Source: Smittium mucronatum (lineage: Eukaryota > Kickxellomycota > Harpellomycetes > Harpellales > Legeriomycetaceae). From it: a stretch of DNA of 64,000 nt. The stretch is taken from the NCBI GenBank assembly GCA_001953115.1, contig LSSL01003951.1:1-64000 (forward strand). Direction: 5' to 3'. The position numbers and the translations under genes were made by a program. Numbering within the stretch: position 1 is the first letter of the stretch; each line of letters starts with the position of its first letter. The notes under the pieces were generated by a model that saw only the letters and a program-made list of their open reading frames with translations, did not search any database and had not been told where the DNA came from. Of the stretch, positions 1 through 11,282 are shown piece after piece.

Positions 1-461
1 ACTTAAAGTTGTAATATATAAACATAATTAGAGACAGGTAAAGTTCAATATACGTTTCTCAAAAGCGTATCCAATCAGAGCAAAAAAAACATAATTTTAT
101 TTGAAACAATCACAGGTATCTAACTTTTACATTTAAATAAAAATTAAAATTAAAAAAAGATGCAGTTTTGCTATTTACTATTTTTAAAACTTAGAGTTTT
201 TTTATCTGTTTTTTTCTATTCTAATGGCAGAATTAATGAAAGAGCTTGAAAATATTTAACGGAAACACAGAAAAAAGGTAACTTTGCTTTTTATTTTTGG
301 TTCCTTACTCATATTTAAGACATTTATTTATTTAATTCTAAACTATACGTGTGTCTTTCTTTTAAAAAAATATATGCATAATAAAATATAGCTTTTTCCA
401 GAATATAAAGTACAAAAAGGGGATATAAATTGAGAAATTTTATATTTGGTATGTTTTTTTT
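1..461 (+). repeat. left terminal inverted repeat
   Basis: This arm is collinear with the reverse complement of 2362-2822 and equal in length to it. The match ends where both arms run into a T/A homopolymer. It holds no coding sequence. Confidence 0.88.
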
Positions 462-569
462 ATAAAAAATCTTGTAAATAATACTATGAAATCAAAGAGA
501 TTTATTTTTCAATTGAAATATTTTGTATAGTTGCGATACCGGCCTCGGTTTTTTATTATAAAAAATTCA

Positions 570-2080
570 TGCAAATGTGATCTTATCTGATGGAAATACA
601 TCGTGCAGCTTTTATTATTTTTTTCTACACTTACATTTATTCTCTTTGCAACCACTCTTGAACGAGCATCTTATTTCTATTCTGGAAAGTTCATTCTGAG
701 GTTTTTCTAAAGGCATTTGTAGTATAAATCAAATCTTGACAGGCAATGATTGTTTCAAAAGTACTCATTTTGTAAATGTGTCTTTTGTGAAACTTTCTGT
801 CTAATGTTACATATTTTGTTCCAATGATATATAGGTCTCCACTTCTTGCTGTTATTTAACCAAATAAAAGAATTTCACCCATTTTATTTGAATCGTCACT
901 TGGTATCTTTATTCTTATTTTGTCGCACACTTCATCTTCCCGAATTTTATCATTATTGAAGCTTATCATTTGATTTTGTGATTTTTCTCTGTTTTTTTTG
1001 TCTTTAAAAGAATCTTATTAGCTTCAAATACCTGCACTGTTGGAGGAAGTTTTTCTATGTCATTGATCATATTTGATGCAAAAACCTCATTAATTCCTTT
1101 ATAATCTTGTAAATAAAAGTTTTTATTAATTTGGGGAACTTGCTAACTAAATTTTCTAAGCTGTCTATGTTTTCTACAAAATTTTCTGCACTTTCGGAAG
1201 AATGAATCCAGAATTCATTTATTGCTGCAAAAATATCCATTTTATCTACCCACTTTTTTTTTTGTGATAAATTCAATATTTTTGCACGTATTTTGCAAAT
1301 AAATAGCCTTTGATGCGGCCATATTTATCCCATTAATATCAGTTAGATTAATTATATTTGAGCAATATGGAAATAACCTATAACATTTTTTCATATAAAA
1401 TATTTTATTTTATTTATAAATTTTGTAAAATAGTACATATTTGTGTCATTGGCTTATACCAGTATCATTTATCAGACCATTTAACCTCCTATACATGGTT
1501 CCGTGGGTCTGCTCCACCATACCATTTGTTTGTGGATGTCTGGGCCTGATAAAAGCTGAGTTGCTTCCTGTAAGAGAATTCAAAAAATCTATAAAATTTA
1601 TATTTGAGAACTCTTGAACTTTATCTACTTGAATTTTGTCGGGAGTAATTGAGAAATTAAATGTGAATTATTTTAATGGATCCAAAACGGCATCAGTAAA
1701 TTTTGATTTAAGTGATGCCATCCAATTGAAGTGACTATAATGGTAAAACGCATGAAATACCCATTTTTATCTCTGCTGGGATACTTCTCATATCGACCAA
1801 GTCTACTTTGATTCACTCAAAATACTGTTTGGATATGATTGGGGTAGCAAATTTATTAATTTTTACATTTCCTATTTTTAGACATTTTGGACGTGTTACT
1901 ACAAAAGCTCTAATTACATCTTGAGTAGGACCATAATAGTGAAGGAAACACTACTCTATGTCTTATCAGTGCCTGGATGACCAAGACTGTAATGGATACC
2001 TTTTAATGAGTATAAGTGATCCTCTTTTGGGATTACAGTAATACATATATTCGGAGAAGAAAAATATAATACCGCCCCTT
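570..2080 (-). pseudogene. degenerate integrase-type (KRBA2/Ginger-like) transposase
   Basis: Read on the minus strand through several frameshifts and stops, this stretch keeps the family's order of motifs. Near 2000-1960 is a zinc-binding HHCC-type start (IHYSLGHPGTDKT), then YYGPTQDVIRAF and a PKC remnant in which the first Cys of the usual CPxC appears lost. Near 1800 is VDLVDMRSIP, matching the first catalytic Asp region. Near 1545-1490 is HPQTNGMVEQTHGTM, the catalytic Glu motif of retroviral-type integrases. Downstream come ARSGDLYIIGTKY and, near 660-590, a Cys-rich tail (CKENKCKCRKK...C). KRBA2-like and Ginger integrases typically end this way. No complete reading frame survives, so it cannot make an active enzyme. 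Domain identity is fairly secure; the subfamily is tentative. Confidence 0.75.
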
Positions 2081-2361
2081 TCTTTAAAAAAATTTTCTTT
2101 TAATTTTTTTAATCTTTTTTTTAGATAGAGATGGTTCCATATTTAATAATGCATTTTTATAGTCCAAAATATCAGATTTTAAGAGAATTATAATCTTCAT
2201 CTATGTTAAACTTCGATTAAAAGTTTAAAATATGTATATTATAATCATACTTTTATATTATCAATAAATAAAATCAGAGATATAAAGATAAATATATCTA
2301 CTAAAAATGAAAAAAAATATCTATTAGGATAAAAAAATATATGAAAAACGAGTTTTTTAAA

Positions 2362-2822
2362 AAAAAAAAACATACCAAATATAAAATTTCTCAATTTATA
2401 TCCCCTTTTTGTACTTTATATTCTGGAAAAAGCTATATTTTATTATGCATATATTTTTTTAAAAGAAAGACACACGTATAGTTTAGAATTAAATAAATAA
2501 ATGTCTTAAATATGAGTAAGGAACCAAAAATAAAAAGCAAAGTTACCTTTTTTCTGTGTTTCCGTTAAATATTTTCAAGCTCTTTCATTAATTCTGCCAT
2601 TAGAATAGAAAAAAACAGATAAAAAAACTCTAAGTTTTAAAAATAGTAAATAGCAAAACTGCATCTTTTTTTAATTTTAATTTTTATTTAAATGTAAAAG
2701 TTAGATACCTGTGATTGTTTCAAATAAAATTATGTTTTTTTTGCTCTGATTGGATACGCTTTTGAGAAACGTATATTGAACTTTACCTGTCTCTAATTAT
2801 GTTTATATATTACAACTTTAAG
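2362..2822 (-). repeat. right terminal inverted repeat
   Basis: Inverted copy of 1-461. The unique flank begins at 2823. Confidence 0.88.
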
Positions 2823-4182
2823 TTTCATTATATACAATCTAATGTAATTTTCAAATCGTTAAGGTAATTAGATGGGCTTTTTAGCTAATTTATAATCATA
2901 TAAAGTTATATATAGTGAGTTTTATTTAGCATATATTTTCGCCTTATTTTTTTTATAGAAATTTCTCTATATATTCCCTGGTTGTAGTTAGAGTTTGAAA
3001 GTGATTGTAATTCTGAGATCAATTTAAATAAAAAGTATAATAATTTTCACCAGGGTAGAATTTCATCTTCTTGAAATACAGATTAAGGCAAAAATAAAAA
3101 TCGATTTTCTATTCCTTTTGTGATGAGTAGAAAATAGTTGGACAAAAATAAAAATAAAAAATTTAGCATAAATCCTATTATTTTATGTGTGGTTTAATCA
3201 AACTCAAAAAAGCCAATAAATTTTTACTTAAAATCCAAGTAGGGGTCAAATCCACTAAAAAAAGATCAAATCTACGTGAATATCAGATCCACGTAATATA
3301 TATATATATATATTAAATTTATGCAGAATAAAAATATATTCGAAAAAATGCGACTAAATTCAGAAGATTAAAAATTTAAGTAAATTATTCATTATTAGTT
3401 ATGCATAGTTGGGAGTAATTTTATTTGATATTAATAGAAATTAAGCTAATAAATTTAATTAAGTAGATTTTCAGTCTGTAAAAACATGAATAAATCAGCT
3501 ATTACAACCTCCATATCACCTTATTAAAAAATTAACTCAAATATAATTTTTTTTGGTATGAATTTTTGAAAAATAGCCGATTATTCTTTCTTGTTAAAAT
3601 CTGAAGTATAAAATATGTTTTTATTTTAAAAATGAAAAAATTTTAAATATGTTTTTAGCTTTTTATAGCATTGCTCGCTAAAATAGGGGTATTTCGTATT
3701 AAAATTCTTATTCTAAATAGTGGAGCCAGAAGTATTATAATTTTTTCACAATCGGGTTACAAAAAACAAGACATTATACTTTTTTATAGAATACACATTT
3801 CATGTTATGAGCATTAATATTTGATATTAAGCCCGGGTATTTTTTTTCAAATAAATTGGATCTATATCAGGAGTAAATTTTGAATGAAATAGAGGAACTA
3901 TTATTTAATGTTTAAATACAGTGTTGGTTTCTATTAAAACCATTAAAATTTTCTTTTTATTGTTTAAAATAATTTTTTAATTCCGAAAGATATAATCAAT
4001 ATAATAAAATGAGCATGAATTGCCGTTTTTTTTTATAAATGAAATCAAATAGTAAAAAATTGGGGCAGCAGTAGAAATACGGCTTTTAAAAAGTCATTAA
4101 TTGAAAGCATAAATACCTGAACTGTTGAAGTTTCTAAAAAATCTTCATTTTGATAACTAGTATATTTTATCCTAAAATATAA

Positions 4183-4192
4183 CCCCCCCCCC
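4183..4192 (+). repeat. poly-C run
   Basis: Ten consecutive C, conspicuous in sequence with so little G+C. Slippage or an assembly artefact is possible. Confidence 0.8.
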
Positions 4193-4665
4193 GTGTTTGA
4201 ATATCTTAGATAATATAAATATATACTAATTCTATTTTACAGGGTCATTATTGGCTGGTTTTAAATTAATATATATATGTTCATTACTAAACTAAAAAAA
4301 ACTTCGCTACTTCAGTTTTGGATAATGGCGAATCATTTATCACAGAATTTATTTAAAACTCAATACGGCTATCGGTATGAAGAACTATTTTTAGATTTTT
4401 TGTAAATGCACGATTTAAATACAATTTTTCTACGAATTTCAATTTTTAAACCCAAGCCATATAATAAAAATATTATAAAAAATACATTAAGAGAACATTT
4501 AAAAGCAGTAAATTATTTGTGTTTTGAAACTCTAATATATTTTAAATATTAGCTGAAAAATATTTATATGAAAATATTTTTTACTGATATGCGATAAAAA
4601 TATAAATGGCACGGCTGGAAATATGAGCTTCTTATAAGATAAATTTTGATTTTAGAAATACAAAA

Positions 4666-4703
4666 TTTATATAATATTTATATAATATTTATATAATATT
4701 TAT
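4666..4703. repeat. 11-bp tandem repeat, about 3.5 units
   Basis: The unit TTTATATAATA is repeated head to tail. It is a simple A/T minisatellite with no function apparent. Confidence 0.8.
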
Positions 4704-6032
4704 CCTATCTTCTATGTAAATTTTTAATAAAAAAGATTTCTCGAATATATTATAAGGTATAAGCATTATATTTCTAATAGTTTAATTCACGAATTATGAT
4801 TTTTGGCACTAAAAAAACCCATATAGAGCTTTTAATAGTGACAAGGTTATGTTTTTTTAAGTTTGATAAACTTAAAAGCAAAATATATTATTTTAGTTTG
4901 CTAAACGAAGGACACACATAATTAAAATAATCTAAAGTGAATTTTTTTACTTTTTTTTGGAATGATGTTAGAATTTATAAGAATCTTTTTTATGATTTAA
5001 TATTGGATAATTTCCGTTTTAATTGGCTAAACTATTTTCAAAAAGCATAATTCAGCAAAGAAAAATAGCTTTTTAAATCAGAAATTTTCAAAATAAAACG
5101 CAATAAAAAGAAATGATTTATTTAATAATATTAATCAGAAAGAAACTGTTTTACAATATCTTAAATGAAATATCCATTCATTAAATAATATTGTATTAGT
5201 TACAGTGTTTGTTTTGGAATGTGCTTTTTTACACCTAATACACTATACGTACCTATATTCCAGGATCTTTTATAGAATAAATATTTTATTTTTACGTCAA
5301 AAAAGTGAAAATATGAAGTTGAAGAATTAAAAAAAATCATCCCCTCCCCCCAACTCATATTTTCTACACCTACATATTTAAAATACTCATATTTTAATAT
5401 TTTAATACATAAAAGCTTTTTGGAAGAAAAATTTATGATTCAATAATTCTTGGGATTTGAAAAAACTATATGCGAACAATTAAAATAATGCGTTGTTTTG
5501 TGTATTTATGTGCTTTAGTTTTAATGATTTATAACACAAAACCCGCGCAATAAAATTAAAAATAGTAATGTTTTTTGTGGGGGTGATCATGTCGTATAAT
5601 TTCTCTTATACAACCCTAGTTCTTAAAGAATTTGTATTAATTACAATTCTTTTCTTGAGAGCGTATATCTTTACTCTTTTTGTTATTAATTCAGAAGGGT
5701 ATTATAAAATATTAAAAATTATGTATTTAGATTATTAAAATTAAGTGTTAAGATAAAGAATTTTTTAACCAAAAATCTTCTATCTCCTGAATCATAGTTG
5801 TCACATTCACTTATCTATACCATTCTTAGTTTACTATTATGATATATAAGCGCACCTTGAGAGACAGGATTATGACTCACTATTTTTAGAGATTTGCAGA
5901 AACTACATATAAATAATTAAAACAGTAAATTGATTTACTTATCTTACGTGTTTTTATGTAAATCTCTTACAACACAAAAACACGTGTAAAAAATAAAAAT
6001 ATATTATTTTTTATTTTTAGAGGAGAATCATG

Positions 6033-6106
6033 GCTTGCTTAGCTCAGTTGGTTAGAGCGTGGTGCTAATAACGCCAAGGTCACAGGTTCGACCCCTGTAG
6101 TGAGCA
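6033..6106 (+). tRNA. tRNA-Ile (AAU)
   Basis: A complete cloverleaf can be drawn. The acceptor GCTTGCT pairs with AGTGAGC (two G-U pairs). There is a D-arm GCTC/GAGC, an anticodon stem TGGTG/CGCCA with loop CTAATAA and anticodon AAT, and a T-arm ACAGG/CCTGT with a TTCGACC loop. The internal A box (TTAGCTCAGTTGG) and B box (GGTTCGACCCC) match eukaryotic Pol III promoters. There is no intron and CCA is not encoded. It is the first of three same-strand tRNA genes, only 2 nt before the next. Confidence 0.96.
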
Positions 6107-6108
6107 AA

Positions 6109-6180
6109 TCTCGGATAGTATAGTGGTGAGTATTCCAGTCTGTCACATTGGCGACCCGGGTTCAATTCCCGGTCCGAGAG
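6109..6180 (+). tRNA. tRNA-Asp (GUC)
   Basis: Acceptor TCTCGGA pairs with TCCGAGA, discriminator G. The anticodon stem CCAGT/ATTGG encloses loop CTGTCAC, giving anticodon GTC. The T-arm carries B box GGTTCAATTCC. There is no intron. It lies 2 nt after tRNA-Ile and 5 nt before tRNA-Glu. No T run long enough to stop Pol III separates it from either neighbour. Confidence 0.96.
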
Positions 6181-6185
6181 CTTAA

Positions 6186-6257
6186 TCCGATATGGTCCAG
6201 TGGTTAGGATTCCTCGCTTTCACCGAGGCGGCCGGGGTTCGATTCCCCGTATCGGAG
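6186..6257 (+). tRNA. tRNA-Glu (UUC)
   Basis: Acceptor TCCGATA pairs with TATCGGA, discriminator G. The anticodon loop CTTTCAC gives anticodon TTC, and the stem is CCTCG/CGAGG. B box GGTTCGATTCC. There is no intron. It is the last gene of the tRNA cluster, followed about 27 nt later by a T5 run that could end transcription. Confidence 0.96.
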
Positions 6258-6283
6258 TTAATTTAGATGTAATAATCTAGATA

Positions 6284-6288
6284 TTTTT
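6284..6288 (+). terminator. candidate Pol III terminator (T5)
   Basis: This is the first run of five T after the tRNA cluster. T runs are Pol III stop signals, but they are common by chance in this AT-rich DNA. Confidence 0.45.
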
Positions 6289-7439
6289 AGTTATATGAGA
6301 GATTCTTTTGCATACCAGACGCCTTTTTCCTACAAGTATTATAGACCAAGATCATCACTACGGCTTATTAGCATAATCAAATTATACTAAATCCTAAATA
6401 GTAACATTATACCAAAAATGGAAATATCATTATAATTGACATAATATTTTTCAGATGTGTCATTCCAATTAATTTTTAAATTTAGAAGATCAATACCGAT
6501 AAAAATGGAGTCTTCTTAGTGTCTGGGTAATAAAAATCTGATAATTATATTGAATACCTGATTAAATCGTTATAAAACCGATTGAATAAATCAATTTCTG
6601 AAATTTTATTTCAGATCCGGCCAATTTGGAATTTCTACCGTCCAGTAATCTGACATATTTTAAGAAGCTAATTTGGTATCGAATTGGATCAATAAAAAGA
6701 TGGTTATGTAAATAAACCGGTTTAAATGGTGGAAAAAATACCATTGAGATGGGGTTGAAAATGGAATTTTTTTCTAAAAATTCTAATTTAAAGCTTTCAA
6801 AATAACCTAAAACCATAATAGCAACTCTTTATTTTTTATATAAAATATTATTTCAAGTGGCATGAGGTAATAAGTTAAATAAATAATACAATATAAACCT
6901 TAATTAGTCTTATATTATGATTCATGGCTTGTATATATGCACAAAAATAATTTAGGATAATTTTGCTATCGAAGCTCATAACTTTCTTACGATAAAATAA
7001 ATAATAATAAAAAGTTAAGATTAAGCCTGATCACTCAAATTTTCAAATATTAATAGTTATACCATCAAAATCAATAAATTATAACCAATTTCAAGGTGAT
7101 AGGAAGTAATACACCACATTTTTAAGAATCTTATGCTTAAAAGATGGAAGTTAGTAACAGCGTTAATTTATTAAATGCATGTTAAATTTTAAATTATTTT
7201 GTCCTCTTCTGCATAAGTTCATTTTTCATTTTTTTTGGTTTTGCTTAATAAATATTCCACAAGTTTTTTAAAGAAATGAAATATAAAAATTTGGCTCATG
7301 AATTGGATTTTTCAATTTCACTAAAATTATTAATTATCACAAAGGTGGTCAAAGGAATTTTTATTTATTTGTATGAAATAAATGTATTTAAAAGTTTAAA
7401 TTAAAGATGCTTTAGAATTTATAAAAAGAGTATATATTC
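6289..7439. other. A/T-rich stretch, no gene seen
   Basis: The open frames on the minus strand near 6562-6816 have no recognisable motif and a length expected by chance. Confidence 0.6.
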
Positions 7440-8985
7440 AAAGAAGTGTTTTTCTTGATCTTTTTTGGTCTTCCTGTCTTATTATTCTTTGAAATCAACA
7501 CTACGACCAAAACATGGTTTCGCTTTATATCCACTAAAAAATAGTATACATGGCTGCATTTTTTGGATTTTAAAAGCTCTTTGCAAGAGCAATAAATGAA
7601 CTTCCATTATTTATTTTTTGGGATACGAAAATAAAGTCACTAAAGAACTGTATAAACAAATATAAATTATCAAAATCAAGTTTATTGAACTTTTTAGATA
7701 TCATTTCAATATTTTATTTTTCAATAATAAATTTAGAAGCAAAATATACATAAACTTCATCGTATATGCCTATTTCATTGTAAAAAAAAAAGCACTTTCT
7801 TTTCTACATAAGAACTCGTTTTACTTTATTTCGCCAAATTTTGGAGTGTATGAATTTTCATATTCCTTTAATATTTTTTTCGACAAACCTATAAATTCAA
7901 TGATATTTGAGGCATTGTATCTTACAATTTTTTTTTATATTTCTGTTAAATCTTTCTAGTGTATTTTTTGTCGAGGGCCCGAATAATGATGATCCCTTGT
8001 ACCAGTTATTGTTTTTTTCGAAGTATTTTTTCGATATTTTTTCTATTAAGCTATTCATGAAGTTGAAATTTCCACACTTTATTTTGAATAAAATTTTGGA
8101 TTTTTCAAATAAATCTTCATTTTCCAATAACTGCATACTACAAATACCCTTATAAATTAATTCTTTAATCGAGCCGTGTTCTTTCCCTATTAAATTTTTT
8201 ATGTTTTTGCTAACATGGAACCAAAAAATTATCATTTTTAATTTAATTTGGAGCATTTCCATCGCTTTTGTTATTTGAAGAGCCGAATCCGCTACTAAGC
8301 TATCTAATTTCAAAAAAACCCCCAGATTTCATAGCTTCCTCAAAAAGTAAATTAGATACCCAAAGATAATCCTTGTAATCATCCCCACTCACTACAGAAA
8401 TTAAAATAAGGAAGAAAGGCTAATTTTCATCGGTGATTCCAAAAGGTTATAATAGAGAAACCATCTTTAATAAATTTAAAGGTGGAGTGTATATGAATAT
8501 TTGAAGTCATTGAAAGAATTTCGATCTTTTTTTTTTTTGAAGTTATCAAGAATTTTATGTCCCCAGATTTTGAAGAATATCCTGCGACATATGGATGTGA
8601 GGCTCTATCTAAACTTCCAAAATTTCCGCGCTCATTTTCCAGCATCCTTGTCGTTATCAAATCATTTCTTTTAATTTTCCTATTATAACCGTTTCGTGTA
8701 GAATAAATTAAACCCAAATCTAGCATTATACTTTCAGATTCCAGCTTCTGTTTTATTTGGCAAGGGCTAAGTATGTTTTCAGTTTGAGATATTATATTTT
8801 TTCAGATTTATTCTCCTTAAACTCAAAGCAATTTTTTGCGTGTTTAGTGGTATAATAGTATCTCGAAATAGAGTTATAATACTCTTCAATTCTCAGATCA
8901 CTCTGGAATTCGCAGGTATTTTTATAAAAGCAATAATAAACTGTACATTTTTACATTTTGAATACTTTTGAGCAGCATATTCTCT
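7440..8985 (-). pseudogene. degenerate MULE-type transposase
   Basis: In minus-strand order this stretch reads as follows. A Cys/His-containing N-terminal remnant (near 8970-8820) resembles a FLYWCH/WRKY-like zinc finger. Then comes the DDE core: IHSTFKFIKDGF near 8480-8440, where the first Asp appears replaced (HST where DAT is usual), continuing in another frame as GITDEN. Next are LVADSALQITKAM and FWFHVSKNI (8300-8190), the second Asp and the C/FxxH region, then NTLERFNRNIK near 7950, which supplies the catalytic Glu. Near 7550 is a SWIM zinc finger (CSCKELLKSKKCSH, CxCx8CxH), followed by GRPKKIKK, an AT-hook-like tail common in MULE proteins. At least three frameshifts and several stops break it. 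No flanking TIRs were recognised. Identity is secure; it is inactive. Confidence 0.82.
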
Positions 8986-11020
8986 TTTTTCTTATTTTTA
9001 TTTCCACCTCGGAATTTTCAACAGAGATCCTATTTTTCTTTGACTTATTAATTTTTTAAATTTTTATGGAAGAAATTTGAGTGATTTAAAGTTTTTTTTA
9101 GATATTATATATATTGTTTGATAGTGCTCTTATTTATATATTACTTATATAAAAGGTTGAACTTATAAAGAAATTATAATTTTGTATGTATTTGAGAATT
9201 CGCTTAACGAAAAACCCTCTTCATTTTAAATAATATTATACGGAAACAATATTTTCAATATTAGATATAAATTAGATTTTTTATTTAATAAAAAAATAAG
9301 AAAAGGTCCATTGTTATGTTTAATATTTTTTATTATCAGCCGATTGCTTAAATTTTTAGATTTATAATGTTAAGATGCCGAAAATATCTTTTCCTTAAAT
9401 AAAATGTCAGGAATTCTGTAAATTTTCAGAAATATAATTTTTGTGTCATTATTTGAATTCATTTATAATATTTATACGATATTACGCTTTTTAATTGTAC
9501 AAAAATAAAACTTCAAGTCAGAAATAAAAATTTCGTTTATTTTTGAAGAATCTGGTCGAAATTGTAAAACATTAACACCAATTTATCTTTCAAAAAGAGC
9601 CAAAATTTAGCATTAAATGTATAAAATATATTAAAATACTTGACTAATAAACCTGTGATATTTATGTGGTTTTATTTTCGGTGCTTTATATTCTATAATT
9701 GCGAATATGGCAATAAATTCGCTACAAAATTTAGATTTTATTTAATTCAAAGATTTTATTTATGTAAACTCAAATATCTGGTTTATTTAGAGAAAAGATT
9801 ATTGTGTATAAATATGAATAATTTTTTTAGTGTAAAACCTCGTGTTTTAAAATATATAAAACACTAAATTTATATCTATTGTTACACCGGGAATATACAG
9901 CACAATTTACTCCAACTTTCCTAACAGTGTAAAATAAGTTTAAATAAAATAAAATTTAAGATAAATAATAGGAGGTTTTAAACTATCAATCTTTGGTTTG
10001 AGCTCATGATATGCCGTCATTGCCAACTATCTGTCACCAACAATAGACTGTGGAAAAATTAATTCATCTCGAATTTTCCCAATAAATTTTATTTATTAAA
10101 TAAACCAATTTAGAAACTAAATTTGTGATATTTAGAGAAAGACTATTATCTTATTGCATCTATTTAAAAACAGAAAAATAGGCTTAAATTTTCAATATTG
10201 ATGTGTGGGAGAGGTAATACGGCCTCAAAACCATATTTTAACACCCCTATATCTTTACCGCTATCAAAAACTCTAAATAAATTTTGTTTTAATGTACTCC
10301 AAAAAATATTTTAATGATGACTGCATTGTAAATAATAGCGAAATTTTACTTTATTAAAAATAATAACGATATAAAATCTAAATTAAGAAACTCAAATAAA
10401 TTAAATTTTTACACGCCTGATAGTCCAGTACTCGTAAGTCAAAATGGCATCCACACTAAGATTCATCTACCTGTATTAGCGAATCTAACTCTCAAACCTC
10501 TTTAGTTTATAAATTAAAGTATTAAACAATTAAATGATTTTAACTGATGACAATTCATGTTTAATTTGAAGATATCTTTATCGAAAATTTAATTTTTTAG
10601 GTTCGATAGTCCTGCATTTTCAATAGCAGCCCTCAATTATTTTTTTCATTCTGTTTAGTTAAAAGAGATTCTGTAATTATGCCTCTTTTCATTTAGGGCT
10701 TAAAGAACTAATATTAGTATATACTAAATTAATTTAAAAGGATTTTTTATAGTAACTCAGAGCCAAATATTCGATATCTTATTATAGAATCTAGTGAGCT
10801 TTCATTTTTCATCAGTAATTTTTATAATATAAATTAAACCAACAATATTCATAATTAAATGAATTTTTTCTTAATTAGCCACAATCAGACATTTTATTTA
10901 TTTTTAAAATAATACTCACAGCGAATAGTAATCATTTCATTAAAAATTCAACTTTACCCATAAAAGTGAATTTACAACTTCTATTAGTAAAACTTCTGAT
11001 ATGTCAAAGAATCTGCCATA
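8986..11020. other. A/T-rich stretch, no gene seen
   Basis: A minus-strand patch near 10075-9950 reads FIGKIRDELIFPQSIVGD and, after a stop, HELKPKIDSLKPP. It could be an old coding fragment but matches no family I know. The rest looks featureless. Confidence 0.5.
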
Positions 11021-11022
11021 TA

Positions 11023-11280
11023 TGGGATATTATCTTTGAGTGCGGATATTCCCCTACTAAAATTTTACTGCTTTTCTAATTTGGAAAATTTATATTAAGA
11101 TAAACCATGATGTTATTGTGTAATTAAAAATATGGATTTTAGAGGCAAATTTTCTATTGGTAAAATGTATTAATATCAGTGTGTTTTTCTATTTTTATTT
11201 TTCTGGTTTTAAGTGGTTCCAAATGTAGCCAATGGTCTAATTGGTATTAAAAATTCTAATCCTAATTAAAATATCCCATT
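11023..11280 (+). mobile_element. TA-flanked MITE, copy 1
   Basis: About 258 bp, bounded by TATGGGATATT on the left and ATATCCCATT on the right. TA dinucleotides flank both ends (11021-11022 and 11281-11282). The interior aligns along its whole length with the copies at 31656, 34552 and 34997; shared blocks include CTACTAAAATTTTACT, TTTTAGAGGC and TTTTTCTATTTTTATT. This is the most diverged copy. It is non-coding. A TA duplication is the hallmark of Tc1/mariner-type elements. Confidence 0.75.
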
Positions 11281-11282
11281 TA

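Larger units (their letters stand above)
1..2822. mobile_element. DNA transposon with ~461-bp terminal inverted repeats
   Basis: Positions 1-461 are the reverse complement of 2362-2822, with no mismatch in the stretches I compared. The two arms flank about 1.9 kb. The interior carries a broken integrase-type transposase on the minus strand (see 570-2080). The window starts inside or exactly at the left arm, so the true outer end and any target-site duplication cannot be seen. Long TIRs plus a Ty3-like integrase fit the Ginger/TDD type of cut-and-paste element. That class assignment is inference; the inverted repeat itself is direct observation. Confidence 0.85.
2823..6032. other. A/T-rich stretch, no gene seen
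   Basis: No reading frame of interest. It holds an (AT)n run near 3298-3313, an 11-bp tandem repeat (4666-4703), a run of ten C (4183-4192) and a C-rich run (5341-5351). Two short near-repeats of a TCAAATCYAC motif lie near 3245-3295. Confidence 0.6.

Noticed and set aside
1358..1549. 63-codon plus-strand open frame.
   Set aside because: It overlaps the minus-strand integrase remnant and is its antisense shadow.
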